Below are positions 15,527-28,300 of a stretch of 32,831 bases of DNA, piece by piece. This DNA is from Gammaproteobacteria bacterium (GTDB taxonomy: Bacteria > Pseudomonadota > Gammaproteobacteria > Steroidobacterales > Woeseiaceae): assembly GCA_029864095.1 (NCBI GenBank), contig JAOTUB010000027.1, positions 1 to 32,831 on the forward strand, in the 5' to 3' direction. Below the pieces are notes generated by a model. That model searched no databases, had not been told where the DNA came from, and saw only the letters and a program-made list of their open reading frames with translations. The position numbers were made by a program, and so were the translations under genes. How positions within the stretch are numbered: the stretch's first letter is position 1; each line of letters opens with the position of its first letter.

Positions 15527-15931
15527 TTAAAGGTGGAATGACGACGGCAGCAGCTCATCCATCGTATAAGCATGCCAGTCTTCGTCGTCGTCCTTGACGA
15601 TGATGCGGGTGTTTTCGTCGGAAAATTCGTGGATGCGCTGCCGGCAGCCGCCGCAGGGTGTGCAGGCGCGCGTCTTGTTTTCGTCGCCGCCCGCGACCGC
15701 GATCGTGACGATGCGCTTTCCGCCTGCCGCAACCATCGCGCTGATTGCGCCTGCCTCGGCACAACTCACATTCGAGTAAGCCGCGTTCTCGACGTTACAT
15801 CCGACGTGAATATGGCCGTTCTCATCGAGGATCGCTGCGCCGACGTGAAAACCCGAGTAGGGGCAATGCGCCTTTTCTCTAACGGCGCGCGCGGCATTAA
15901 GGAGTTCGTCGTCGGTCATTTTTCTATGCAT
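15527..15931 (-). CDS. cdd: Cytidine deaminase, short homotetrameric type
   Basis: Converts cytidine and deoxycytidine to uridine and deoxyuridine in the cytoplasm. The 134-residue protein has the zinc site NVSCAEAGAI (Cys ligand, catalytic Glu) and PCGGCRQ (two Cys ligands), and the CPYSGFHVGAAI block near residue 23. It is the about 130-residue form as in Bacillus, not the 294-residue E. coli form. ATG 15931 overlaps the end of preA by eight bases; ATG 15919 is an alternative start just after the preA stop. It is the last gene of the pyrimidine operon, where it feeds uridine into the uracil-degrading route. A uridine phosphorylase is not seen; the nucleoside hydrolase at the left edge could release uracil. 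Confidence 0.93.
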   Translation of the reverse strand: MHRKMTDDELLNAARAVREKAHCPYSGFHVGAAILDENGHIHVGCNVENAAYSNVSCAEAGAISAMVAAGGKRIVTIAVAGGDENKTRACTPCGGCRQRIHEFSDENTRIIVKDDDEDWHAYTMDELLPSSFHL

Positions 15932-17225
15932 CCTTGCGCATCGGGTTGTTCGGATGTGTGGTCCAGTTGCCGGGCTCTTTACTAATCGGCAGGCCGGTTC
16001 TCGGGTCTGTGCCGTCAGTCAACTGCTGCATGGTGATGCAGCTATCGACCGGGCACACGCTGACGCACAGGTTGCAGCCGACACATTCCGCATCGATGAC
16101 TTCGAAATGACGCTCGCCGTTCACGGTGTGCGTGATGGCCTGGTGCGATGTGTCTTCACAAACGATATGGCAGCGGCCGCACTTGATGCACAGCTCCTGA
16201 TCGATGACAGCCTTCTCGATGTAGTTGAGATTCAGGTACTGCCAGTCCGTGACGCTAGGCACCGCTTTGCCGACCAGATCGGCAACCGATTGCATGCCTT
16301 TGTCATCGAGGAAGGTGCTGAGGCCATCCGTTAAGTCATCGATGATCTTGAATCCGTACACCATGGCAGCCGTACAAACCTGAACATTGCTCGCGCCGAG
16401 TGCGAGGAAGTCAACGGCGTCGCGCCAGTCGGTGATGCCGCCGATTCCTGATATGGGGATATCGGCCGTTTCGGCATGGCGCGCGATCTCGGCGACCATA
16501 TTGAGCGCAATCGGTTTGACCGCCTCGCCGCAATAACCGCCGTGTGTGCCCATGCCATCCGTTGTCGGGTACATCGTCAACGTGTCGTAATTGACGCGCA
16601 TAATCGAATTGACGGTGTTGATCAGCGACACGGCATCGGCGCCGCCGTCCTTTGCGGCCTTGGCAGGCGGCACGATGTTCGTCACGTTGGGTGTCAACTT
16701 GACGATGACCGGAACGCTCGCAACTTTTTTGCACCACTCCGTCGCCATCTGGATGTATTCGGGCACCTGGCCCACGGCCGCGCCCATGCCGCGCTCCGAC
16801 ATGCCGTGTGGACAGCCGAAATTCAGCTCGAACGCGTCAGCCCCGGTGTCCTCTATCATCGGCACGTACTTCGCCCAGGTCTCTTCATTCATCGGTAGCA
16901 TGACCGAGACGACGAGGGCGCGATCAGGCCAGTCGCGTTTGATCTGACGGATCTCGTCAAGATTGGTCTGCAATGGACGATCCGTTATCAGTTCGATGTT
17001 ATTGAAGCCGATCACGCGGCGATCGTTGCTGTGCAGTGCGCTGTACCGTGGCCCGCTGACATTGACGATATGCGGATCTTCGCCGAGTGTTTTCCAGACC
17101 GCGCCGCCCCAGCCGGCTTCGAAAGCGCGATTGACGTTATAGGCTTTGTCAGTCGGCGGCGCGGAGGCTAGCCAGAACGGATTCGGTGAACGAATGCCGA
17201 GGAAATCCGATGTCAGGTCCGCCAT
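15924..17225 (-). CDS. preA: NAD-dependent dihydropyrimidine dehydrogenase subunit PreA
   Basis: Catalytic FMN subunit that reduces uracil or thymine to the 5,6-dihydro form, working with PreT. The 433-residue protein has a dihydroorotate-dehydrogenase-like barrel (ELNFGCPHGMSERGMGAAVGQ at 133-153, VKLTPNVTNI, INTVNSI, PISGIGGITDW). A C-terminal domain binds two [4Fe-4S] clusters: C346/C349/C352/C356 and C381/C384/C387/C391. The position of the active-site Cys of mammalian enzyme (in ACGQ) is Val151 here; E. coli PreA, as I recall it, also has Val, so this is a bacterial trait. It follows preT by 20 bases. The C-terminal 35 residues extend slightly beyond the E. coli form (411). Confidence 0.93.
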   Translation of the reverse strand: MADLTSDFLGIRSPNPFWLASAPPTDKAYNVNRAFEAGWGGAVWKTLGEDPHIVNVSGPRYSALHSNDRRVIGFNNIELITDRPLQTNLDEIRQIKRDWPDRALVVSVMLPMNEETWAKYVPMIEDTGADAFELNFGCPHGMSERGMGAAVGQVPEYIQMATEWCKKVASVPVIVKLTPNVTNIVPPAKAAKDGGADAVSLINTVNSIMRVNYDTLTMYPTTDGMGTHGGYCGEAVKPIALNMVAEIARHAETADIPISGIGGITDWRDAVDFLALGASNVQVCTAAMVYGFKIIDDLTDGLSTFLDDKGMQSVADLVGKAVPSVTDWQYLNLNYIEKAVIDQELCIKCGRCHIVCEDTSHQAITHTVNGERHFEVIDAECVGCNLCVSVCPVDSCITMQQLTDGTDPRTGLPISKEPGNWTTHPNNPMRKDA

Positions 17226-17245
17226 GTTTGCACCTCCGCTGTCGC

Positions 17246-18589
17246 TCAGCTTCTAAGCTGCCGGTCGATCGCAATCGCCGCAACCTTGCCGTGCTGCACG
17301 GCGCTGACCGTCAGATCGTCGCCACGCAGGACGCAGTCGCCGCCGGCCCAGACGCCGGCAAGAGACGTCGCCTGCGATTCATCCACGACAATCTTGCCGC
17401 GCTCGAGTGTTATCCCGTCGAGTTCAGCGCTCAGAATCTCGTCGAGTTTCTGCCCGATGGCCTTGAAAAGGACGTCCGCCTCCAGGTCCAATGTCTCGCC
17501 GGTTCCCCTGATTTTGCCGTCGCGATCAAGCCGCGTTTTTTCGAGCTCGACCCCGGTTACGAAGTCTGCGCCGTGGACGCGAACGGGTCGCATGAAGTGA
17601 TGAATCGTGACGCCGTTTGTTTGCGCGAGCTTTTGCTCGAACTCGCTCGCACCCATTTGTTCAGGGCCGCGGCGATAGACGATGTCAACGCGTTCCGCGC
17701 CCAAGCGCTTGCTTTGTACCGCGATATCGATGGCCGTCATGCCACCGCCTACAACGACGACATTGCAGCCTACCGGCAAGGTGCTCTTGTCATCGGCCTG
17801 GCGCAGGTCGGCGATGTAATCGATCGCGTTTTCGATGCCGGGCAAGTCCTCGTCGTCGATACCGAGCTCGTTGACGTCACCCAGACCGATGCCGAGGAAG
17901 ACCGCGTCGTAGCTGTCGCGCAGTTCTGCGAGCGTGACGTCGACGCCGAGTTCGACGCCGTTCTCGATCTCGATGCCACCAATCGACAGGATATAGTCGA
18001 CCTCGCGCTGCGCGAAATCGTCTACTGTCTTGTACGCGGCGATACCGTATTCGTTCAGACCGCCGGGTTTGCCGTCCTTGTTGAACACCTTGACGTCGTG
18101 GCCGAGCATCGCCAGCCGATGCGCACACGACAGGCCGGCTGGGCCGCCACCAACGACGGCTACGGTCTTGCCGCTGGGCGCGGCGCGCTCGAACAGCTTT
18201 GTCGAGTTCTCGAATACAGGATCCGTCGCATAGCGCTGCAACAAGCCGATTTCGACCGGCTTGTCTTCGTGAGCGTTGCGCACGCAAGCCTCTTCGCAAA
18301 GCACTTCCGTCGGGCATACCCGCGCGCACATGCCACCCATGATGTTCTCGCGCAGGATCGTGTGCGCCGAGCCGCGAATATTGTCGCTGCGAATCTTCTG
18401 GATGAATCCCGGGATGTCGATTCCGGTCGGGCACGCCGTCGTGCACGGTGCGTCAAAGCAGAAATAGCAGCGGTCTGCCTCGATCAGCGCCTCCGACCGT
18501 GACAGCGGCGGGTGTATGTCCGCAAAGTTCCGCTCGACCTCGGCTTTGTCGAGTCGGCTGGGACGAATATCTGCTGCCGGCTTTGTCAT
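17246..18589 (-). CDS. preT: NAD-dependent dihydropyrimidine dehydrogenase subunit PreT
   Basis: Electron-transfer subunit of dihydropyrimidine dehydrogenase: NADH reduces FAD, and electrons pass by Fe-S clusters to PreA. The 447-residue, GltD-like protein has an N-terminal cysteine domain (C41, C44, C49, C53 and C88, C92, C98, C102), an FAD Rossmann motif VVGGGPAGLSCAHRL at about 145-159, an NAD(P)H motif VVVVGGGMTAIDIA, and the late FAD-binding GVWAGGDCV. The frame is open further upstream to 18718, but ATG 18589 gives the normal N-terminus and avoids overlap with the dihydropyrimidinase gene, which stops 19 bases before. Third from last in the operon. Confidence 0.92.
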   Translation of the reverse strand: MTKPAADIRPSRLDKAEVERNFADIHPPLSRSEALIEADRCYFCFDAPCTTACPTGIDIPGFIQKIRSDNIRGSAHTILRENIMGGMCARVCPTEVLCEEACVRNAHEDKPVEIGLLQRYATDPVFENSTKLFERAAPSGKTVAVVGGGPAGLSCAHRLAMLGHDVKVFNKDGKPGGLNEYGIAAYKTVDDFAQREVDYILSIGGIEIENGVELGVDVTLAELRDSYDAVFLGIGLGDVNELGIDDEDLPGIENAIDYIADLRQADDKSTLPVGCNVVVVGGGMTAIDIAVQSKRLGAERVDIVYRRGPEQMGASEFEQKLAQTNGVTIHHFMRPVRVHGADFVTGVELEKTRLDRDGKIRGTGETLDLEADVLFKAIGQKLDEILSAELDGITLERGKIVVDESQATSLAGVWAGGDCVLRGDDLTVSAVQHGKVAAIAIDRQLRS

Positions 18590-18608
18590 TGCTATGCGTC
18601 GCAGTCCT

Positions 18609-21523
<2,915 letters not shown>

Positions 21524-21529
21524 CCGGCC

Positions 21530-22402
21530 TCAGTCGCCCGTCAGCGGACCGTAAGTTTCGGGCCGGCGGTCGCGGAAAAACTGCCAGGTGTTGCGGACCT
21601 CACGGATCATGTCGAGGTCGATCTCGTGCACAAGCAGCTCGTCGTCGCCGTAGCTGGCCTGCGCTTCGATCGTGCCGCGCGGGTTGACGATGTAGCTCGA
21701 GCCGTAGAATTCGCCCATGCGCTCGCCCCACGGTGCTTCGGTGCCGACGCGATTGATGGCGCCGATAAAAACACCGTTTGCCGCCGCCGATGCCGGTTGC
21801 TCGAGCTCCCACAAATATTTGCTAAGTCCTGCAACCGTTGCCGACGGGTTGAGAATGTACTCGGCCCCGTTTAACGCCAGCGCACGCCAGCCTTCGGGAA
21901 AGTGCCGGTCGTAGCAGATGTATACGCCGAGTTTGACGTACGCCGTGTCGAAGACCGGCCAGCCGGAATCGCCGGGCTTGAAGAAGAACTTCTCATAGAA
22001 GCCCGGGTCGACCTGCGGGATGTGCGTCTTGCGGTACTTGCCGAGGAACGAGCCGTCGGCATCGATAACCGCCGCCGTGTTGTAGTAGACGCCGGGCATC
22101 GCCTCTTCGTAAATCGGCACGACAATGACCATGTTGTGCTTCTTCGCATACTCGCGCATCAACGATGTCGTGTGCCCGTCCGGAATACTTTCGGCCGCCG
22201 CGTACCATTTTCTGTCCTGGCTCGGGCAAAAGTAGGGCTGTGTAAAAACCTCCTGGAAGCACAGCACCTGCACACCGTGGCTGGCGGCATCTTCGATATA
22301 CGGGATATGCGCCTCGATCATGCGGTCGCGAATGTGGTCGGGCTCCATCGTGCCGTCACCCTTGAGACTCATCTGAATCAGGCCACACTTGAGCTTTGTC
22401 AT
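21530..22402 (-). CDS. Beta-ureidopropionase (N-carbamoyl-beta-alanine amidohydrolase)
   Basis: Last step of the reductive pathway: N-carbamoyl-beta-alanine or its methyl form gives beta-alanine or 3-aminoisobutyrate, CO2 and ammonia. The 290-residue nitrilase-fold protein has the Glu-Lys-Cys triad: E51 (FQEVF), K125 (KYRKTH) and C163 (VYICYDRHFPE). GEFYGSSYIVNP and a C-terminal VRNTWQFFRDRRPETY are typical for this amidase class. It is the first gene of the operon; AGAGG precedes its ATG by about six bases on the minus strand, and the permease follows seven bases after its stop. A D-carbamoylase or a related amidase is a less likely reading given the context. Confidence 0.92.
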   Translation of the reverse strand: MTKLKCGLIQMSLKGDGTMEPDHIRDRMIEAHIPYIEDAASHGVQVLCFQEVFTQPYFCPSQDRKWYAAAESIPDGHTTSLMREYAKKHNMVIVVPIYEEAMPGVYYNTAAVIDADGSFLGKYRKTHIPQVDPGFYEKFFFKPGDSGWPVFDTAYVKLGVYICYDRHFPEGWRALALNGAEYILNPSATVAGLSKYLWELEQPASAAANGVFIGAINRVGTEAPWGERMGEFYGSSYIVNPRGTIEAQASYGDDELLVHEIDLDMIREVRNTWQFFRDRRPETYGPLTGD

Positions 22403-22505
22403 AACAAACCTCTTTTTTTCAATATGTTACCGGGTTTTTTTCTCCCCTACAGAGTACGCTTTTTTGTTGCCAAAAGCATCGCGTGGGAGTCGGGCTCCTA
22501 CGAAG
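22403..22505 (-). promoter_or_regulatory. Leader of the pyrimidine operon with a REP-like palindrome
   Basis: On the minus strand GTAGGAG-CCCGA-CTCCCAC (22483-22501) forms a seven-pair stem with one G-U pair and is followed by GCGATGCTTTTGGC. This GTAGGAG...GCGATGC form resembles REP-type palindromes common in Xanthomonadales and pseudomonads (from memory). It could terminate the phosphatase gene, whose stop is at 22506, or separate it from the operon. The operon's own promoter should lie in the following 60 bases, which are T- and A-rich. Confidence 0.45.
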
Positions 22506-23309
22506 TCATCTTGCCGATGTCCACGAGCCGTGCATGGGATTCGGCAGCACGTACCAGCCGTTGCCCCAATAGTCCGAGAACTGTTCGACCGCCCGTCTGC
22601 GACTATCTGCCGTCGCTGCCTCGGTACAAGGTGCCGCAGGTTTCGCCCGCACGCAGGGGATGAAGTCACTCAGGTCATCGCCGAACAGCATGATGACCCG
22701 GTGCGTTCTTGCGATGTGCTGTCGGCGAACGGCCTTTTCTTTTGTCCAGTCGCTCTGCTCGAAAGCCAGCATGACGTGGTCAGCATCGGTCTCGATGCCG
22801 GTTTCGACAATGTCGGTCATCGCGATTATCTGTTGTGGACACGGGTCATTGCTGCCGACGATGGGCTCACAAGGTCGATTCGTGACAAAAAACAATTCAA
22901 CACCGGCGTCCCGCGCGGCCACCGCGAAACGAACAAAACCGGGCACTGCCGACGCCGTGTTGGCCATGCTCCACGCTTCGTGTTTCCAGTTCTCGAACGG
23001 TCGTTCGTGGGTGAGTTGGAAATCGATGCCGCTGACGACGGTCTCGTCCATGTCGAAAATGATCGCTGGCCGCAGGCCTTCGGCATCTTCCTGCCCCGGC
23101 AACGCGGTCCAGAACTGGTCTTCGATCAACCGGGGCAGCGCGAGCCTGGCAGCCTGATAGACTTGGCGTGTCACTGCCTCATATTCGGCCGCGTGTTTGA
23201 CCCACAAGAGGCCCAGATCCCGGTCAGGCGCATGTGCAACTGGCGTCGTGGTGCACGACGCGAACATCAACACGAAAACAAACACAGACAAAAAACGACA
23301 CGGCATCAT
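22506..23309 (-). CDS. Acid phosphatase / 5'-nucleotidase lipoprotein, e(P4) type
   Basis: Class C, HAD subfamily IIIB phosphatase anchored to the outer membrane, expected to dephosphorylate nucleotides outside the cytoplasm. The signal peptide MPCRFLSVFVFVLMFASC ends in a lipobox. Motif I IIFDMDETVV has both catalytic Asp, motif II is FFVTNR, and GDDLSDF gives the late Asp pair. About 267 residues, normal for the family. The start is one of two tandem ATGs (23309 or 23306) with AGGA five or eight bases upstream. The first overlaps the start codon of the divergent nucleotidase gene. Position just upstream of the pyrimidine operon fits nucleotide scavenging. Confidence 0.9.
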   Translation of the reverse strand: MMPCRFLSVFVFVLMFASCTTTPVAHAPDRDLGLLWVKHAAEYEAVTRQVYQAARLALPRLIEDQFWTALPGQEDAEGLRPAIIFDMDETVVSGIDFQLTHERPFENWKHEAWSMANTASAVPGFVRFAVAARDAGVELFFVTNRPCEPIVGSNDPCPQQIIAMTDIVETGIETDADHVMLAFEQSDWTKEKAVRRQHIARTHRVIMLFGDDLSDFIPCVRAKPAAPCTEAATADSRRRAVEQFSDYWGNGWYVLPNPMHGSWTSAR

Positions 23310-24912
23310 GAGAATCCTGCTTGTAATTTCACTGTTCATTGCGGGCTGCGCCGCTAACCCCGATCTTACTCCAGCCGAATCGTCCGGACTGACCTTTATC
23401 CATCTGAATGATACATACCGCCTCGGTGCCGTTGAGGATGGTAAGCGGGGCGGTTTTGGCCGCGTCGTTACGGTCATTCGGGAGCTGCAGGCTGAGGGCA
23501 GGGACGTACGGATCTTGCACGGCGGCGATTTCCTGTATCCGTCGCTCGAGAGCCAGCTCTGGAACGGCCTGCAGATGGTCGATGCGTTTAATTACATGGA
23601 TGCACTCGCGCCAATGTATGTCGTCATCGGCAACCACGAACTGGATCGCCGCACGCCGGAGCACCTGGTCAACGCCGTGCGGGCATCGAATTTCGACTGG
23701 CTCGGCGACAACTATCGCTTCGTGACCGGCGACAGCGAGGTTGATGCGGCCCTGCAGTCGGCATTCACGATCGACTATGCGGGCAAGACGATCGGTTTCT
23801 TTGCGCTGGTCTTGCATGCGGACGACGGCGGCAACGATCGCGACTACGCGCCGGTCGACAAAGACTACCTCGGTAACGCAAAGCGCGTTATCGAACAGCT
23901 GGAAGCGCGGGGCGTGGATGCCATTATCGGTGTAACGCATCTGCACCTGTGGCAGGACAAGGAGATCGCTGCTCTCAGGACGGAGCATCCCAAACTCGCG
24001 TTCATTGTCGGCGGACATGAACACGAACCGGAATTCAGTCCGCTGAGCGATTCTTCGGCCGCGGTTATGAAAGGTGCGTCCAATGCGCGCGTGATCTGGC
24101 GCATCGACATGAGCTTCGATGCAAACGGCCAGCCACGGATCGAGGGACAAATGCTCGACATGGACTCGAGCGTTGTGCCGGATGCCGACTACACGCTGCT
24201 CGATAACGAGTGGCGCGGTCGCCTGCTCGACAAGTTTCCATTTCTCGAAGCGCGTGTGGGCGAAGCGGCATTTCCGTTTGACGCGACCGAAGAGACGATC
24301 CGCAACAACGAAACGGTATGGGGCAATTTCATCGTCGACCAGATGCTGACTGCGTTCGGGGAACCCGCAGACTTTGCGTTCATCAACAGCGGCACGCTGC
24401 GTATCGATGACTTCATATCAGAGGACATCGCGTTTGAAGACATCGGCAGGACGTTTGGTTTCTCGTCCTTTCTGCGCTACATGACGATGACCGGCGCAGA
24501 GTTTCGTCAAGTCATGGAAGCCGGCTTCCGCGGCACCGGACAGAGCAAGGGCTACTTCCCGCAGATAGCCGGTTTTCGCGTCTGCGTCGATCGCAGCCGC
24601 GAATCCGGCTCGCGGATCGTCAGCCTGCAGGTGCCGGTCGAGAATGGCTGGCAGGAGATCGATACAGATGCCGAGTACATGGTTGTGGTGCCCGACTTCC
24701 TGTACCGGGGTGGTGACGGCTATCAGCTGCCGCGAGACCGGCCGGCATCGAGACCCGGGTCCGAACTCAAGTACCTGGTTCTTGATGGCATCATGCGGGC
24801 CCAGGCTCGGGGTGAGGCGATCGGAACGCCGGTCGATCCGGCCAATCCGAGAATCGAGGTTTACGAGGCGGCCGTTGCGCATTGTTTCAACGGAAACTCT
24901 ACATTGCACTAG
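23308..24912 (+). CDS. UshA-like 5'-nucleotidase lipoprotein
   Basis: A 534-residue two-domain metallophosphatase. Signal peptide MRILLVISLFIAGC with lipobox IAGC. The N-terminal metal domain shows HLNDTYRL (D35), HGGDFLYPS (D74), GNHE (N109, H110), THLHL (H211) and GGHEHE (H237, H239). The C-terminal 5'-nucleotidase domain (about 340-500) has FINSGTLRIDDF and a substrate-binding GDGYQ-like loop. The usual D-x-H of the first motif reads D-T-Y, so one metal ligand is a Tyr. Likely removes phosphate from nucleotides in the periplasm or at the cell surface. No ribosome binding site is visible before ATG 23308. The frame is open to TTG 23197, but only this ATG gives a signal peptide. Confidence 0.88.
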   Translation: MRILLVISLFIAGCAANPDLTPAESSGLTFIHLNDTYRLGAVEDGKRGGFGRVVTVIRELQAEGRDVRILHGGDFLYPSLESQLWNGLQMVDAFNYMDALAPMYVVIGNHELDRRTPEHLVNAVRASNFDWLGDNYRFVTGDSEVDAALQSAFTIDYAGKTIGFFALVLHADDGGNDRDYAPVDKDYLGNAKRVIEQLEARGVDAIIGVTHLHLWQDKEIAALRTEHPKLAFIVGGHEHEPEFSPLSDSSAAVMKGASNARVIWRIDMSFDANGQPRIEGQMLDMDSSVVPDADYTLLDNEWRGRLLDKFPFLEARVGEAAFPFDATEETIRNNETVWGNFIVDQMLTAFGEPADFAFINSGTLRIDDFISEDIAFEDIGRTFGFSSFLRYMTMTGAEFRQVMEAGFRGTGQSKGYFPQIAGFRVCVDRSRESGSRIVSLQVPVENGWQEIDTDAEYMVVVPDFLYRGGDGYQLPRDRPASRPGSELKYLVLDGIMRAQARGEAIGTPVDPANPRIEVYEAAVAHCFNGNSTLH

Positions 24913-25352
24913 TGTTGTGTTTTTGCAACAAACGAATCCTGAATCAGGGAACGCATTGCGCCGTCTCTGCAGGTCCGAGTAATTGTGCTCTTGGAGCCGG
25001 TATTTGGAGGCTGCCGCGTGATTGCGGGGGCCACCGGCCGCCAGCATTCGCAATGAAAACAACGTGTTGACCCGATATCTGAAATGGTCGTTGAATAAAG
25101 GGGTTGGCGCGGGCGCCTGGCTCGGAATTGTCGGCCGCGACCAGCGCTATTCAGGCGTGAAGTCTCGGTAAATGCCTACTAAAACGCGCCCTTACCAAGC
25201 TTGTCACCTGTTAGTCAAAGAGCGACAATGGCGTCGGTCCTCGGCACATCGTCTGCGCGTGGTGTTGTATTTCTCATACAAATGTCATTCCGCGACCCGG
25301 TGCCCGATAAAGCAAGAATAATCGCTTCAAAAGATCAAGTTGAGGAAATCTG
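24913..25352. other. Leader region of the TonB receptor gene
   Basis: No gene is seen in these 440 bases. A perfect inverted repeat TTGTAT-TTCTC-ATACAA lies at 25265-25281, about 70 bases before the start, and may be an operator or overlap the promoter. GAGGAAA precedes ATG 25353. No clear terminator follows the nucleotidase. Confidence 0.45.
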
Positions 25353-28300
25353 ATGAATAGAGTCATAAGTAAGCTTCTGCCGCTTGCTGCGTTGCTTGTG
25401 CTGCCAATGATGGCGCAGGCGCAGGATACGGCATCCGCCATGCGTGGCAGGATTCTCGATCAAGAGGGTACCCCGGTTGCCGGCGCATCGGTTGTTGTCG
25501 TGGATCAGCGCACAGGCGTGGCGCGCAGCTATCAATCCAATGATTCGGGAACGTTTCTGGCAGCCCGACTGCCGGTTGGCGGCCCATACACAGTTACGGT
25601 CAACGATACCCAGACGGTCGAGGTCGCTTCCATCGGCCTCGGTGATACTTATAACCTGACCGTCTACATGCGGCCTGAAATGGAAGAGATTGTCGCCGTC
25701 GGCCAGCAGACACAGATTGTCGAGACGGCTCCGGGACCGGCAGCCACGTTTGGTCTGCAGGATCTCGACAGCGCGGTTGCATTTAACCGCGATATCAAAG
25801 ATGTCTATGCCATCGATCCGCGGCTAAATCTCGACGGATTCGAAATCAACTGTGCCGGCAAGCATCCGCGTTTCAATAACATTACGCTGGACGGTGTAAG
25901 CCACGGCGACCGTTTCGGCCTGAATACCAACGGATATTCGACGGCAACCGGCATGCCGTTCCCGTACGATGCCATCCAGCAGGTATCTGTCGAGCTTGCG
26001 CCTTTTGACGTGAAATACGGCGGCTTCTCTGCTTGTAATATCAACGCCGTGACCAAGTCGGGCAGCAACGATTGGGAGGCAAATGCTTTCTACGAGTACA
26101 CGACCGACAGCCTCAGAGAGGACAAACTCGACGACCTGGACCTGAGCGGCGAGTCTTACAGGGAAACAAAGCAAGGTTTCACTGTTGGCGGCCCGATCAT
26201 CAAAGACAAGCTGTTCTTTTATGCCGCCTATGAAGAGCAGGAAGAGCCGAGATTCCTTGCCGCGGGCTACGCCGGATCCGGCAATGGCGAGGAGCGACCG
26301 TGGTTGTCTCAAGCCGATTACGAGCGTGTGCTGAATATCGCCCAGAATATTTACGGATTCGACCCGGGTGCGCAAGGCAAAGATGGCGCCCAGACGGCCG
26401 AGAATTATTTGGTTCGCCTCGACTGGAACATCAACGACAGTCACAACGTCGCGGCTATCTACAACGATTACGACGGCGTGCAGTCACGTTCATCCGACAG
26501 CGATCCGTTCGAGTTCGAGTTTTCCAATCACTTCTACGACAAGGGCTCCGTGTCCAAGACTTACACGCTGATCCTGGATTCGCAGTGGAATGACGCCTTC
26601 TCGACACAGCTTTACTACAACGACACGCGGATGGACGATTCGCAGGTAACCGTCGGGCCGAAGGACATTGGTGATCACCAGATCAACGTCAACGGGTTCG
26701 ACAATATTATTTACCTCGGTGCGGACGACTCGCGCCAGGCGAATAAACTGTTCACGGACTCACAGCTCCTGAAGCTGTCGGGGCAATTCCTGGTCGGCGA
26801 TCACATCTTCACCGCGGGCTACGAGACTGAAGAGCTCGAGGTCTTCAATATCTTCGTGCAGCATTCGCGAGGCGGCGAGTGGGACTATCGTGATGACTCG
26901 TTCGGCGATAACGATCCGAACTGTGCAGCGCTCAGCGCTCAGCAGCGTTACGATAACACTGCAGTAGCCGACTCCGATGGAGACACTGGCAATGACGTCT
27001 GCGAGCCGGACGGAATCGACCATTTCGAACTCGGTCGCCCCTACCGCGTCTACTATGGCAGCGGTGGCGGTACCAATGATCCGAATGATGCGGCCGCCAA
27101 CTTTGTCAATACGCAGAACGCGCTGTACGTTCAGGACGAGATCTACTTTGCCGAGCAGGACCTCACGCTTACGGCCGGTTTGCGTTATGAGTGGATCGAC
27201 AGTAACGATTCGCCGACATACAACTCAACATTGTCAGACGCGATCGGTATTCGCAATGATAGCGGTCTGGACGGTGTCAGTATCGTGATGCCGCGCGTTG
27301 GATTCACGTGGGGTATGCGTGATGACCTGACGTTGCGCGGCGGCCTAGGCCTCTATTCAGGCGGCAATCCGAATGTCTGGCTGGGTAATGCCTGGAGCCG
27401 CGACGGCATCACCAACGTGCAAGTGCGGGAGGACTACTTCCACGCGCTGTCGATATTCGATGGTGGCATCCCGACGGTCAGCGGTGCGCCGGTCGGTGGC
27501 GCCGTGCCTCAGGTTTTGTTTGATGAGGTCGCGGCGATCTCAGGTGACGCTGGCTCGTTCTTTTTCAACAACCTGATCGATCCGGACTACGAAGCGCCGC
27601 GCGAATGGAAGACCGCTATCGGCGCAACGTGGGATATGCCATGGGGAGGCATCACGGCCGATATCGACCTCATGTATACGCGGCTCAAGAAGCAAGCCAT
27701 CTACATTGACGTATCGCAGGAACACATACCCGGTAACGACACCCTGGCTGGGGCACCGATCTATACGGCCATACCCGGCGCCGGCGAAGGCAACCTGATG
27801 CTGACCAATGCCAAGGCAGACGGCAGCGGCACTGTTTTCTCTGCCGTCTTCAAGAAGGATTTCGACTGGGGCATGGACCTGATGCTCGGCTATGCCCGCA
27901 CCGACGTCGAGGACGCTGCGCCGATGACGTCGTTCACGGGAGAATCCAGCTTCGAAAACCTCGCGACGAACGACATCAACAATCCGAGGGCAGCAACGGG
28001 TAATTACAACGTGAAAAGTCGCGTGACCTTGCGCGCGAGTTTTGCACGCGAGTTCTTTGGTGACAACGAAACGCGGTTCACGTTGATGGGTTATTACCAA
28101 AGCGGTCAGCCCAGTACCTACACGATGTTCTCCGAAGATTCGCTGCAAGTGGGAGAGTCGTTCCGTCACCTGCTGTACGTGCCCGACCCTGCCGGCGACC
28201 AAAATGTATTATTTGCTCCTGGGTTCGATCAGACGGCATTCTTCGAGTGGGTTAAAAAGCGGGACCTTAAAGGTGGTAAGTTCGTCCGCCGCAATGGCCA

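Noticed and set aside
16591..16947. Loss of the catalytic Cys in PreA (Val151) as a sign of an inactive enzyme
   Set aside because: E. coli PreA as I recall it also has Val at the matching place, so this is probably normal for the bacterial branch.
17186..18502. 438-codon + strand frame opposite preT/preA
   Set aside because: It is the antisense of well-matched preT with all Fe-S, FAD and NAD motifs; the Arg/Ala/Asp/Val-rich translation has no domain and reflects GC-rich codon bias.
21902..23357. Long + strand frames opposite beta-ureidopropionase and the e(P4) phosphatase
   Set aside because: Shadows of two confidently identified genes; composition is typical of antisense translation.
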